The notes beneath the pieces are model-generated. The model was not told the DNA's origin. It saw only the letters and a program-made list of their open reading frames with translations, and made no database searches. A DNA stretch of 17,089 nt. It comes from an uncultured Spirochaetales bacterium (GTDB taxonomy: Bacteria > UBP6 > UBA1177). Position 1 is the first letter of the stretch. Every line of letters begins with the position of its first letter. Positions 9,301 through 15,303 of the stretch are shown here, piece by piece. The stretch spans positions 1 through 17,089 of the forward strand of contig CACZFE010000010.1 of the NCBI GenBank assembly GCA_902780365.1, in the 5' to 3' direction. A program made the translations under genes and the position numbers.

Positions 9301-9641
9301 TATATCCAATCATCATCATTTTCTTCGTCATCATAATCATCATCGCTTGCTTCACAATCGACATCATTTTCTATTTTGTACCCGTAAACAAGAGTTCCGG
9401 CTCTCCCGCCGTGCTCTTGGAGAAAGTCTTCATCATAAATAGATTCATTATTGTTGTTTGCATATTCAAGGTGTTCAAACCAGTCAGGAATAAAGTTTAT
9501 TGACCAATCAAAATTCTTTGGAACATGTGTCATTGCATTAAAATATGCAGCACAAGTGGGCTGAGTTTCTTCAGAATTTTCTTCCGCAAGCAAACTCAAA
9601 CAAGCCATCAACATCCCAACCAAAATAAAACCTTTTCTCAT
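6303..9641 (-). CDS. Secreted chymotrypsin-fold serine protease with EF-hand-like loop, propeller/LVIVD repeats and Cys-rich C-terminal repeat
   Basis: 1112 residues from ATG 9641, starting MRKGFILVGMLMACLSLLAE, a signal peptide. A start 12 nt upstream (9653) has its AGGAG directly abutting the ATG, whereas 9641 has GGAG at a 6-nt spacing and gives the cleaner signal peptide. Catalytic triad candidates: His133 in FITAGHC, Asp275 in NVDYAIYKL, Ser404 in NGHSGSSV. Cys118 and Cys134 match the conserved disulfide around the His loop. An acidic insertion lies between Cys96 and Cys118. Residues 461-472 (DQDCNGIIDWWD) form an EF-hand/dockerin-like calcium loop. The rest is beta-propeller-like, with LVIVD-type repeats at about 830-985 (IKVYDISDPTFP, YKLDASDPDE). 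It ends in a DUF4215-type Cys-rich repeat (1063-1112). It probably cleaves an extracellular target; the substrate is unknown. It is coupled to the upstream LRR lipoprotein gene with a 1-nt gap. Confidence 0.9.
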   Translation of the reverse strand: MRKGFILVGMLMACLSLLAEENSEETQPTCAAYFNAMTHVPKNFDWSINFIPDWFEHLEYANNNNESIYDEDFLQEHGGRAGTLVYGYKIENDVDCEASDDDYDDEENDDDWIYDVGCSGTLIGRNYFITAGHCAVKGKVQTEEGCARMENVGVLFGYQMADLENNEGDNGMNNNPNNTLKYPRVSINGYLDNAGNYKQYGEPGGYLNHTKHPAYFQIDSSCNDDGSQENGWKKICPSEEYEDNDNNDINKKIITASELRWPTDFHLVFNTNNVDYAIYKLKTNDSGDWPSEYYDPWPWISQNNQLSQNTSAIFLFRPWELPDNTNGFRGWARVNTSILQENTVLNIIGFPGYATDKNNVNFNYKGLKVINTGRVVNGATVGFGHSHFEDILTFKDADIQNGHSGSSVIDYSGRLAGVVSWTGCKPGKIWITDLDQPAENYATPMWKICRVSQIIKNAAKDQDCNGIIDWWDLLGSFENIDNLININGLLIDRFGLHPIPLDLKNYRYDTRQQRVVTETKEIPAYTYQVAFQNNGNLFYVAKQNNTFYLFQNGTALGAISDYPEMSGSSTLVKGNDIYFAGGNLSIPTPMLPGSGNNSFQPYITKISSDGQNGYNFSVVAAFPTNLEDIRIFALGNDIYVSGNTTTNFVVYKLVSDNQSEFGYSLSLVSDTTQPTRKDYNLTAADGKIIVSGGATDYISTVLNLNESQYDPNFAVYNNIIMLEPDVSNNWITVAENINDKVLMLSITAIDDGNLVLVNPFITVGNSMQKFVIDLDNIPVSGENLRVSFESHPLVFCLNESENTVSGGLTISGECVPFTHPWYNSFSAGATVYSLDGKGDRLYAGTNNAIKVYDISDPTFPVLVSSFSTSSRVNDLEVYGDSIFAATNGGLYKLDASDPDELTQILFISTVLNYQYKAEVYNGKLYVGDDNGIKIRDLETLSVLTSVNNGSVLDFAIENGEIGLYKDALFSPVEIRDAETLTLKANEFFGCFEIEVGSSGGRFYLSCDDEIYRFEDDGDGGISFTELSGDIRELQDVYTFDGYTYFYDENTIWISTSNDVPAICGNGIVEGDEVCDGGQIDCEELDSSYVSGTATCNSTCDGYNTNNCSDDGW

Positions 9642-9642
9642 G

Positions 9643-11154
9643 TTACTCTCCATCTCCTAAAGTTGTTGTATCCTCGCAGTTTTCCAACTGGTCATTCATG
9701 CCGGAGACATAGGTTCCTCTTTCATTCAATTCCTCAAGCGGTGACAGGTCTTGAATGCAGTTTTTACCTATTGACAATCTGTTCAAGCCTTTCCTTTCTC
9801 TCAATGCTTCAGCATCACTTATTTTATTTGAGCCTAAATAGACACTTTTAAGAGCAGGGAACGACTCGTTGTCTGCAAAACCTGATAAATCTGTTATGCT
9901 ATTGTAGTTTAAATACAGTTCCTTAAGTGATTTTAAATTTTTCATAACTGGAACATTTGTGATTTTATTAAAAGCAACATCCAAAAATCTTACAGTTTCA
10001 AGTTCATTAAGTTTAATAAAATCATCATTCTTCAGGTCATTGTAAGAAAGTCTCACCGTGACAATAGAATCCAGTCCTTTCAATTCAGGCAAGTTGCTGA
10101 TTTCGTTATATGTCAAATCAAGTTCCTGTAATTTTTTCAGATTTATTATATCTTTCGGAATTTCTTTGATCTGGTTTTGGTGAAACTCTAAGTAAAAAGT
10201 TAAGTTTACCAAATTTGTGACAGGAGAAAGGTCTTTTATTTTGTTGAAACTGCCTCCGAGACTAGTCAAATTCACTAAATCTTTTACTGGGGAAATATCT
10301 TCGACATAGTTGTAATGGAAAAATAATTTTTTTAAATTTGTAAGTGATTTAAGCGGATTTATATCCTGAACATTATTGTGCGAGAAAGCTAAAAATTCCA
10401 ATTGTTGCAGGTTGCTGATATTTTCAGGTAAAAATTTTATTTGGTTTTCCAGCAAATCCAAACTTGTAAGATTTACAAGCTGCTCCACAGGAGAGACATC
10501 CTTCAACTTTGTTTCTCTGATTTCAAGAGTTTCAAGATTAGTTAGCAGCGAAAATGAGCCGTCGAGACAGGTCATGCTTGAGGCATTAATTACGACCTTT
10601 TTTAATTTTTTCAATTCGGAAAGTGGAGTGTAATCATAGATTTTTCCAGTTGAAATCTTAACAGATTTAAGGTTTACAAGTTTTTCGACACCGCGGATGT
10701 CTTTAACAGACAAAGTTATTTCTTTGACTTTTTCCAAATCTTCTTCGGCAAGCTCATAATCTTCATCATATCCAAGACTTTGCTTTATTTGAGATTCAAT
10801 CCTAGGATCGGCAAATAAACCATCATAATCTCCTGCTGGAATTTTGTCATAACAGCGTGCATAGCCGTTGATCGGCTCGGTTTCTTCAAAAATTTCTTCG
10901 GCGGGTTCGCTTGGTTCTGCATCGTCAGGAACGGTTTCTTCCGTGTCGGAATCTGAGTTTTCATCCGGCACCTCATCCGAATCATCAACAATTTCATAAG
11001 TTTGCGAGTCGGAATCATCATCAACTGTTTCGGAATCTTGCACATCCGCATCCGAATCAGGAAGGATATCTGAATCGTTTTCAGACTTTGAAGAAGAGCA
11101 GGAGAAAACCAGAAAAACCAATAAAACAACCGATAAATTCAAAAACCTTTTCAT
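9643..11154 (-). CDS. Leucine-rich-repeat surface lipoprotein (internalin-type repeats)
   Basis: 503 residues from ATG 11154. A start at 11178 is possible, but 11154 has GGAGG 9 nt upstream and gives a clean lipoprotein signal MKRFLNLSVVLLVFLVFSC, with lipidated Cys19. The next residues, SSSKSENDSD, are nearly identical to those after the lipobox of the FGE-fold lipoprotein. A Ser/Asp/Glu/Pro-rich linker runs to about residue 85. From about 130 to 480 there are some 15 LRRs of 21-23 residues with the LxxLxxLxLxxNxIxDLSP pattern (for example LVNLTSLDLLENQIKFLP and LKSLKELYLNYNSITDL), closest in style to internalin and other bacterial LRRs. Such arrays are binding surfaces for proteins or glycans. 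It is the first gene of an operon with the secreted protease, which suggests it presents, tethers or is processed by that protease; this link is inference. Confidence 0.92.
   Translation of the reverse strand: MKRFLNLSVVLLVFLVFSCSSSKSENDSDILPDSDADVQDSETVDDDSDSQTYEIVDDSDEVPDENSDSDTEETVPDDAEPSEPAEEIFEETEPINGYARCYDKIPAGDYDGLFADPRIESQIKQSLGYDEDYELAEEDLEKVKEITLSVKDIRGVEKLVNLKSVKISTGKIYDYTPLSELKKLKKVVINASSMTCLDGSFSLLTNLETLEIRETKLKDVSPVEQLVNLTSLDLLENQIKFLPENISNLQQLEFLAFSHNNVQDINPLKSLTNLKKLFFHYNYVEDISPVKDLVNLTSLGGSFNKIKDLSPVTNLVNLTFYLEFHQNQIKEIPKDIINLKKLQELDLTYNEISNLPELKGLDSIVTVRLSYNDLKNDDFIKLNELETVRFLDVAFNKITNVPVMKNLKSLKELYLNYNSITDLSGFADNESFPALKSVYLGSNKISDAEALRERKGLNRLSIGKNCIQDLSPLEELNERGTYVSGMNDQLENCEDTTTLGDGE
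9648..9651 (-). promoter_or_regulatory. Ribosome-binding site deciding the protease start
   Basis: Minus-strand GGAG lies 6 nt before ATG 9641 and within the last codons of the LRR lipoprotein gene, whose TAA is at 9643-9645. The in-frame ATG at 9653 has AGGAG touching it with no spacer, so 9641 is preferred. The geometry implies translational coupling. Confidence 0.6.
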
Positions 11155-11163
11155 CTTTCGGAG

Positions 11164-11168
11164 CCTCC
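11164..11168 (-). promoter_or_regulatory. Ribosome-binding site deciding the LRR lipoprotein start
   Basis: Minus-strand GGAGG lies 9 nt before ATG 11154. It falls inside the reading frame if the upstream ATG at 11178 were used, which argues for 11154. Confidence 0.65.
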
Positions 11169-11200
11169 GGAAACACATTATATGTAATAATCAGGGTTGC

Positions 11201-11228
11201 ATTATACCGGATATTGAAAAATTAACAA
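11201..11228 (-). promoter_or_regulatory. Sigma-70-type promoter for the LRR lipoprotein-protease operon
   Basis: On the minus strand, TTGTTA (11223-11228), a 16-nt spacer and a perfect TATAAT (11201-11206) precede the start codon at 11154 by about 46 nt. This is the clearest promoter in the window. Confidence 0.65.
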
Positions 11229-11376
11229 GGGTAAAAATGTCGAGTTTTAATAAAAACGGATTTTAACCTTAAAAAAATGCCTAATCTCACAATTTTTGCC
11301 AAAAAACAGGATTTTTTTTTCGAGATAACTATAATTTGCCGTTTTCGGTATTTAACAATCTTTTTTGGAGGGAAAA
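11229..11376 (+). promoter_or_regulatory. pepD leader with a -10 candidate and ribosome-binding site
   Basis: The AT-rich region between the divergent LRR lipoprotein promoter and pepD contains TATAAT at 11330-11335 without a convincing -35 at the right spacing, then GGAGGG at 11367-11372 before ATG 11377. It also holds runs of T and A but no structured leader that I could recognise. Confidence 0.4.
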
Positions 11377-12834
11377 ATGGACAAGAAAATCCAGGCAGTT
11401 CTTGATTTGTTTGAAGAAATCAACAAAGTTCCGCGTCAGAGCAAACACGAGGAAAAAATCAGCGCATGGCTTGTTGAATGGGCTGAAAAGAACGGACTTA
11501 CGGCTGAAAGAGACGAATCGATGAACGTTTTGATCAAGGCTCCGGCAACTCCGGGTTATGAAAACAAACCGACGGTCGTAATTCAGGGTCACATGGATAT
11601 GGTCTGCGAGAAAGTTGCGGGCAGCAGCCACAATTTCAGCAAAGATCCGATCAAATGCATCGTTGACGGCGAATGGCTGAAAGCTGACGGAACGACACTC
11701 GGCGCTGACGACGGCATCGCTCTTGCGATGGGAATGCTTCTTGCAACGGATAAAGAAGTTGTCCATCCGCCGCTCGAACTCCTCTTCACGATCGACGAAG
11801 AGACCGGTCTCACCGGCGCAAACACCCTTAAACCGGGCTGGCTCACAGGCAAGATCCTCCTCAACATCGACACCGAAGACGAAGGTGTTTTCACGATCGG
11901 CTGCGCAGGCGGAAGAGACACCAAAATCGAACTGGAATGCTCTTCAATGGCTGTTCCGGCAGACGACAAAGTTTATGAAATCAGAGTATGGGGACTTTCC
12001 GGCGGTCACAGCGGCGTTGACATCAACCTTCCGAGAGGAAACTCCAACATCATAGTTGCAAGACTTCTTGACGAAGCGGCAAGAAACGCAGCGACAAAAC
12101 TTATCCACATCGAAGGCGGCAGCGCACACAATGCGATCCCGCGTGAAACCAAGGCTATCATCTCGACAGACAAGGATGTCGCAGCTGTTCTGGGAGCTCT
12201 TAGAGAAAAAATAATCGGCGAAATCGGCTACGCTGAACCCGGAATGAAAATCGACATAATACCGGCTGCCAACATTTACCGCAACGAAATCAATCCTGAA
12301 GATACTAAAAAGCTCATCGGCATAATGATGGCAATGCCTCACGGAGTCGCAGCTATGAGCAAGGATATCGAAGGTCTTCCCGAAACTTCCAACAACTTCG
12401 CAACGATCAAAATGAGCGAAGCAAGAGGACTGATTTCTGATAAAAAACTGGTTTCGATACTTTCAAGCCAGAGAAGCTCGGTCGAAAGCAGACTCGACTG
12501 GATCTCAAGAAAGATCGAGTCGATCGCAGTTGCGGCTGGTGCAAAGACGGCGACAAGCGACGGTTATCCGAGCTGGGAACCGAATCTTGAGAGCGAACTC
12601 AACAAAAAATGTGTTGAAATCTACAAAAAACTCTTCGGCAACGAACCAAAAGTCGAAATCATCCACGCAGGACTTGAATGCGGGATCATCGGCTCGAAGA
12701 ACGAAGGAATGGACATGGTTTCGTTCGGCCCGACAATCAAAAACCCGCACACTCCCGATGAAAGACTTGAGATCGCAACTGTCGGAAAAGTATGGACTTT
12801 CTGCGTCGAGCTGCTGAAAGAACTCAGCAAATAA
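11377..12834 (+). CDS. pepD: Aminoacyl-histidine dipeptidase (Xaa-His / beta-Ala-His dipeptidase, M20 family)
   Basis: 485 residues, the same length as E. coli PepD. It is a cytoplasmic metallopeptidase that hydrolyses Xaa-His dipeptides such as carnosine-type and other dipeptides, recycling amino acids. Visible M20 dinuclear-metal ligands: His72 in GHMDMVCEK, Asp111 in GADDGIALAMG, Glu141/Glu142 in TIDEETGLTGA (general base and ligand), Asp165 in NIDTEDEG and His458 in NPHTPDERLE. Other family signatures are INLPRGNSN, EGGSAHNAIPRE and HAGLECGII. The start at 11377 is chosen because GGAGG sits 5 nt before it; an in-frame TTG at 11365 overlaps this ribosome-binding site and is rejected. The gene is divergent from the LRR lipoprotein and is followed by guaA after a 133-nt gap containing a palindromic repeat. 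Confidence 0.96.
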   Translation: MDKKIQAVLDLFEEINKVPRQSKHEEKISAWLVEWAEKNGLTAERDESMNVLIKAPATPGYENKPTVVIQGHMDMVCEKVAGSSHNFSKDPIKCIVDGEWLKADGTTLGADDGIALAMGMLLATDKEVVHPPLELLFTIDEETGLTGANTLKPGWLTGKILLNIDTEDEGVFTIGCAGGRDTKIELECSSMAVPADDKVYEIRVWGLSGGHSGVDINLPRGNSNIIVARLLDEAARNAATKLIHIEGGSAHNAIPRETKAIISTDKDVAAVLGALREKIIGEIGYAEPGMKIDIIPAANIYRNEINPEDTKKLIGIMMAMPHGVAAMSKDIEGLPETSNNFATIKMSEARGLISDKKLVSILSSQRSSVESRLDWISRKIESIAVAAGAKTATSDGYPSWEPNLESELNKKCVEIYKKLFGNEPKVEIIHAGLECGIIGSKNEGMDMVSFGPTIKNPHTPDERLEIATVGKVWTFCVELLKELSK

Positions 12835-12869
12835 CACAGTTCTTAGATGCCATAATATGACGTCTCTAC

Positions 12870-12952
12870 ATCCCCTCGCCTGAATTTTCTCCCTTCGCCA
12901 CACTGGAGAAGGGATGGGGATGAGGTCAGAGAGGGGAACCAGGGGGTGAGGT
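12870..12952. repeat. GC-rich nested palindromic repeat between pepD and guaA
   Basis: An outer stem CATCCCC (12870-12876) / GGGGATG (12917-12923) encloses an inner stem TCCCTTC (12891-12897) / GAAGGGA (12909-12915). This is followed by GTCAGAGAGGGGAACC and GGGGGTGAGG up to 12952. The composition and word pattern resemble the CCCTCACCCC...GAGAGGG...GGGGTGAGG class of dispersed intergenic repeats that I recall from many bacterial genomes. It fills most of the guaA leader and ends 5 nt before the guaA Shine-Dalgarno region. There is no U-tract, so it is not a simple terminator. Confidence 0.6.
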
Positions 12953-12967
12953 TTTACGGAGGTTTTC

Positions 12968-14500
12968 ATGGATAAAATTCTTATTTTGGATTTCGGTTCA
13001 CAGTATAACCAGCTCATCGCAAGAAGAATAAGAGAGATGAACGTTTACTGCGAGCTTAAACCGTTCGATGTTTCGCTTGATTTTATTAGGGATTTCTCAC
13101 CTGTCGGAATAATTTTCTCAGGCGGTCCCTCTTCTGTCAACGATGAAGGGGCGCCCGATGTCGATCCGAAAATTTTTGAACTCGGGATCCCAATTCTCGG
13201 GATCTGCTACGGAATGCAGCTCACGTCAACGCGCCTCGGCGGAAAGCTCAGCAGCGGAAAAAGCCGCGAATACGGCCGTGCTTACATCGAAAACCTCGCT
13301 CCGGATTCGCCGTTTTTCAAGGGAATTTCGCTCAAAACACAGGTCTGGATGAGCCACAGCGACTATGTTTCGGAGATCCCGCAGGGATTTTATCCGATCG
13401 CGAAGACCGACACGATCCCGTTCGCCGCGATAGGAAACGATGAGAAAAAAATCTACGCAGTCCAGTTCCATCCCGAAGTGAACCACTCTCTTGAAGGAAG
13501 AAAGATGCTTTCGAACTTCCTCTTTGAAGTGTGCGGCGCGAAAGCTGAGTGGAAGATGGAAAACTACATCAAAATCGCGACCGAAAACCTCAAAAATACG
13601 ATCCGGGACAAAAAAGTGGTCCTCGGACTTTCGGGCGGAGTCGATTCGTCCGTCACCGCAGCGCTTCTGGCACGCGCAATCGGCAAAAATCTCACAGCGA
13701 TATTCGTTGACAACGGTTTACTCCGCAAAAACGAGCGCGAAGAGGTCGAAGCGAACTTCAAGGATATGCTCAACCTCATCGTCGTTGATGCCCGCGACGA
13801 ATTCCTTACCAAACTGGCAGGCGTTACCGAACCCGAAAAGAAGAGAAAGATCATCGGCAACACTTTCATCGAAGTTTTCGAGCGCGAGGCGAATAAAATC
13901 AAAGACGCCGATTTCCTGGCGCAGGGAACGATCTATCCCGACGTGATCGAAAGTTCCGTCAACAAAAAAGGTGCTTCCACCACGATAAAAAGCCACCACA
14001 ATGTCGGCGGCCTTCCCGAAAATATGAAGCTGAAACTCGTGGAACCGCTGCGTGACCTCTTCAAAGACGAAGTTCGCGAACTCGGGCTCAAACTCGGCCT
14101 TCCCGAAAAACTCATCAAACGACATCCCTTCCCCGGACCGGGCCTTGCAGTCAGGATTTTGGGCGAAGTTACGGGCGAAAAATGCGATATCCTCAAAGAA
14201 GCAGACCATATTTTCATTGAGGAGATCAGAAACGCCGGCCTTTACGACGAGATCTCGCAGGCATTCGTCGTTCTCCTTCCAGTCAAAACCGTCGGAGTCA
14301 TGGGCGACTGCCGCACTTACGAATACGTCGTAGCGCTCCGCGCTGTCAAAACGGACGACTTCATGACGGCCGACTGGTTCGAGTTCGACCCGAAATTCCT
14401 CAAAAAAGTAAGTTCCCGCATAATCAACGAAGTCAAAAGGATCAACCGCGTCGTCATGGACATCAGTTCGAAACCGCCGGCTACGATCGAGTGGGAATAA
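12968..14500 (+). CDS. guaA: GMP synthase (glutamine-hydrolysing)
   Basis: 510 residues, full length for the family. It converts XMP, glutamine and ATP to GMP in the last step of guanine nucleotide synthesis, in the cytoplasm. The N-terminal class I glutaminase starts DFGSQYNQLIARRIRE and has nucleophile Cys80 in GICYGMQ and the His168/Glu170 pair in QFHPEV. The ATP pyrophosphatase domain carries the PP-loop LSGGVDSS at about 221-228, then IFVDNGLLRKNE and AQGTIYPDVIES. The C-terminal dimerisation domain includes SHHNVGGLPE, RHPFPGPGLAVRILGE and the terminal KPPATIEWE. GGAGG lies about 6 nt before the ATG. No riboswitch was recognised in the leader, which is mostly occupied by a GC-rich repeat. 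guaB is not adjacent. The 3' end is 6 nt from the stop of the convergent truA. Confidence 0.98.
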   Translation: MDKILILDFGSQYNQLIARRIREMNVYCELKPFDVSLDFIRDFSPVGIIFSGGPSSVNDEGAPDVDPKIFELGIPILGICYGMQLTSTRLGGKLSSGKSREYGRAYIENLAPDSPFFKGISLKTQVWMSHSDYVSEIPQGFYPIAKTDTIPFAAIGNDEKKIYAVQFHPEVNHSLEGRKMLSNFLFEVCGAKAEWKMENYIKIATENLKNTIRDKKVVLGLSGGVDSSVTAALLARAIGKNLTAIFVDNGLLRKNEREEVEANFKDMLNLIVVDARDEFLTKLAGVTEPEKKRKIIGNTFIEVFEREANKIKDADFLAQGTIYPDVIESSVNKKGASTTIKSHHNVGGLPENMKLKLVEPLRDLFKDEVRELGLKLGLPEKLIKRHPFPGPGLAVRILGEVTGEKCDILKEADHIFIEEIRNAGLYDEISQAFVVLLPVKTVGVMGDCRTYEYVVALRAVKTDDFMTADWFEFDPKFLKKVSSRIINEVKRINRVVMDISSKPPATIEWE

Positions 14501-14506
14501 AACCCG

Positions 14507-15295
14507 CTACCACACCATTCCTTCAAAGGTTTCGGGAAATTCGTATGAGAGCATTTCTTCGGGTGTTCTGAAGAGTTTATAGAGAAAAAGTCCGCTTCCC
14601 GGCAGTGTGTGCGGCACGAGATTGCGGTTTTTGGCTTCGATAAGGTGCGGGATTTCGTCCGGCGCGATCCTCCCACGCCCTACTCCGACCAAAGTTCCGG
14701 CCATTATACGGATCTGGTGCTTCAAAAAGCCGTCGCCTGAAAAATCGAGCGCTAAATAACCGTCAAATTCGGTGATTTTCGCTTGATGTATCGTTCTGAC
14801 AGTCGTTTTGACATCGCTTCCGGCCGACATGAACGAGGCAAAATCGTGGATCCCGACAAAATGTTTTATCGCTTCTTTCATTTTCGGGATATCGAGTGCA
14901 TAGCCGCTGTGCCACGAATAGTCTGCTGCAAAAGGAGAAGCGGCCGGTTTCGTGCAGATCATGTAGCGGTAGTGCTTTCCTGCTACGAACTCTCTTCCGT
15001 CATGCATTCCTTCGACAATTTCGACTTTGGTGACTCTGATGTCGCTTGGCAGAAATGAGTTCAGCCCTTTCTGAAAGTTTTCTGGCGGAATATTCCTGAG
15101 TTCCGGCACAGTCGCGACAAATTCAAGAGCATGGACACCTGCATCGGTCCTGCTGCACCCAGACGGGAAAGGGGTTTCAGCTCTGAAAATCTCAGAAACG
15201 ACGTCTTTCAGAACTCTCTGGACCGTCACTGCGTTTTCCTGCGACTGCCAGCCGTGATAGTTTTTACCGCAAAAAGCCAAAGTCAGCAGATACAT
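14507..15295 (-). CDS. truA: tRNA pseudouridine(38-40) synthase TruA
   Basis: 262 residues, the usual length. It isomerises uridines 38-40 in the anticodon stem-loop of tRNAs in the cytoplasm. The N-terminus YLLTLAFCGKNYHGWQSQ is the conserved first strand of the family. The catalytic Asp is Asp51 in CSRTDAGVHA. Further family motifs are RYMICTKP, HDFASFMSAGSD, FSGDGFLKHQIRIMAGTLVGVGRG and a C-terminal APPxGLxL equivalent reading LPGSGLFLYKLF. AGGAG lies 5-6 nt before the ATG and overlaps the stop codon of the upstream glycosyltransferase gene (8-nt gap), so the two are very likely translated from one message. It is convergent with guaA. Confidence 0.97.
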   Translation of the reverse strand: MYLLTLAFCGKNYHGWQSQENAVTVQRVLKDVVSEIFRAETPFPSGCSRTDAGVHALEFVATVPELRNIPPENFQKGLNSFLPSDIRVTKVEIVEGMHDGREFVAGKHYRYMICTKPAASPFAADYSWHSGYALDIPKMKEAIKHFVGIHDFASFMSAGSDVKTTVRTIHQAKITEFDGYLALDFSGDGFLKHQIRIMAGTLVGVGRGRIAPDEIPHLIEAKNRNLVPHTLPGSGLFLYKLFRTPEEMLSYEFPETFEGMVW

Positions 15296-15303
15296 TTTTT
15301 CTC

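Noticed and set aside
11365..11376. TTG start 12 nt upstream of the pepD ATG
   Set aside because: The TTG overlaps the GGAGGG ribosome-binding site that serves ATG 11377, and the resulting extra residues are not family-like.
12835..12967. Purine riboswitch upstream of guaA
   Set aside because: No purine-riboswitch core pairing or conserved junction words could be found; the gap is explained by the GC-rich repeat.
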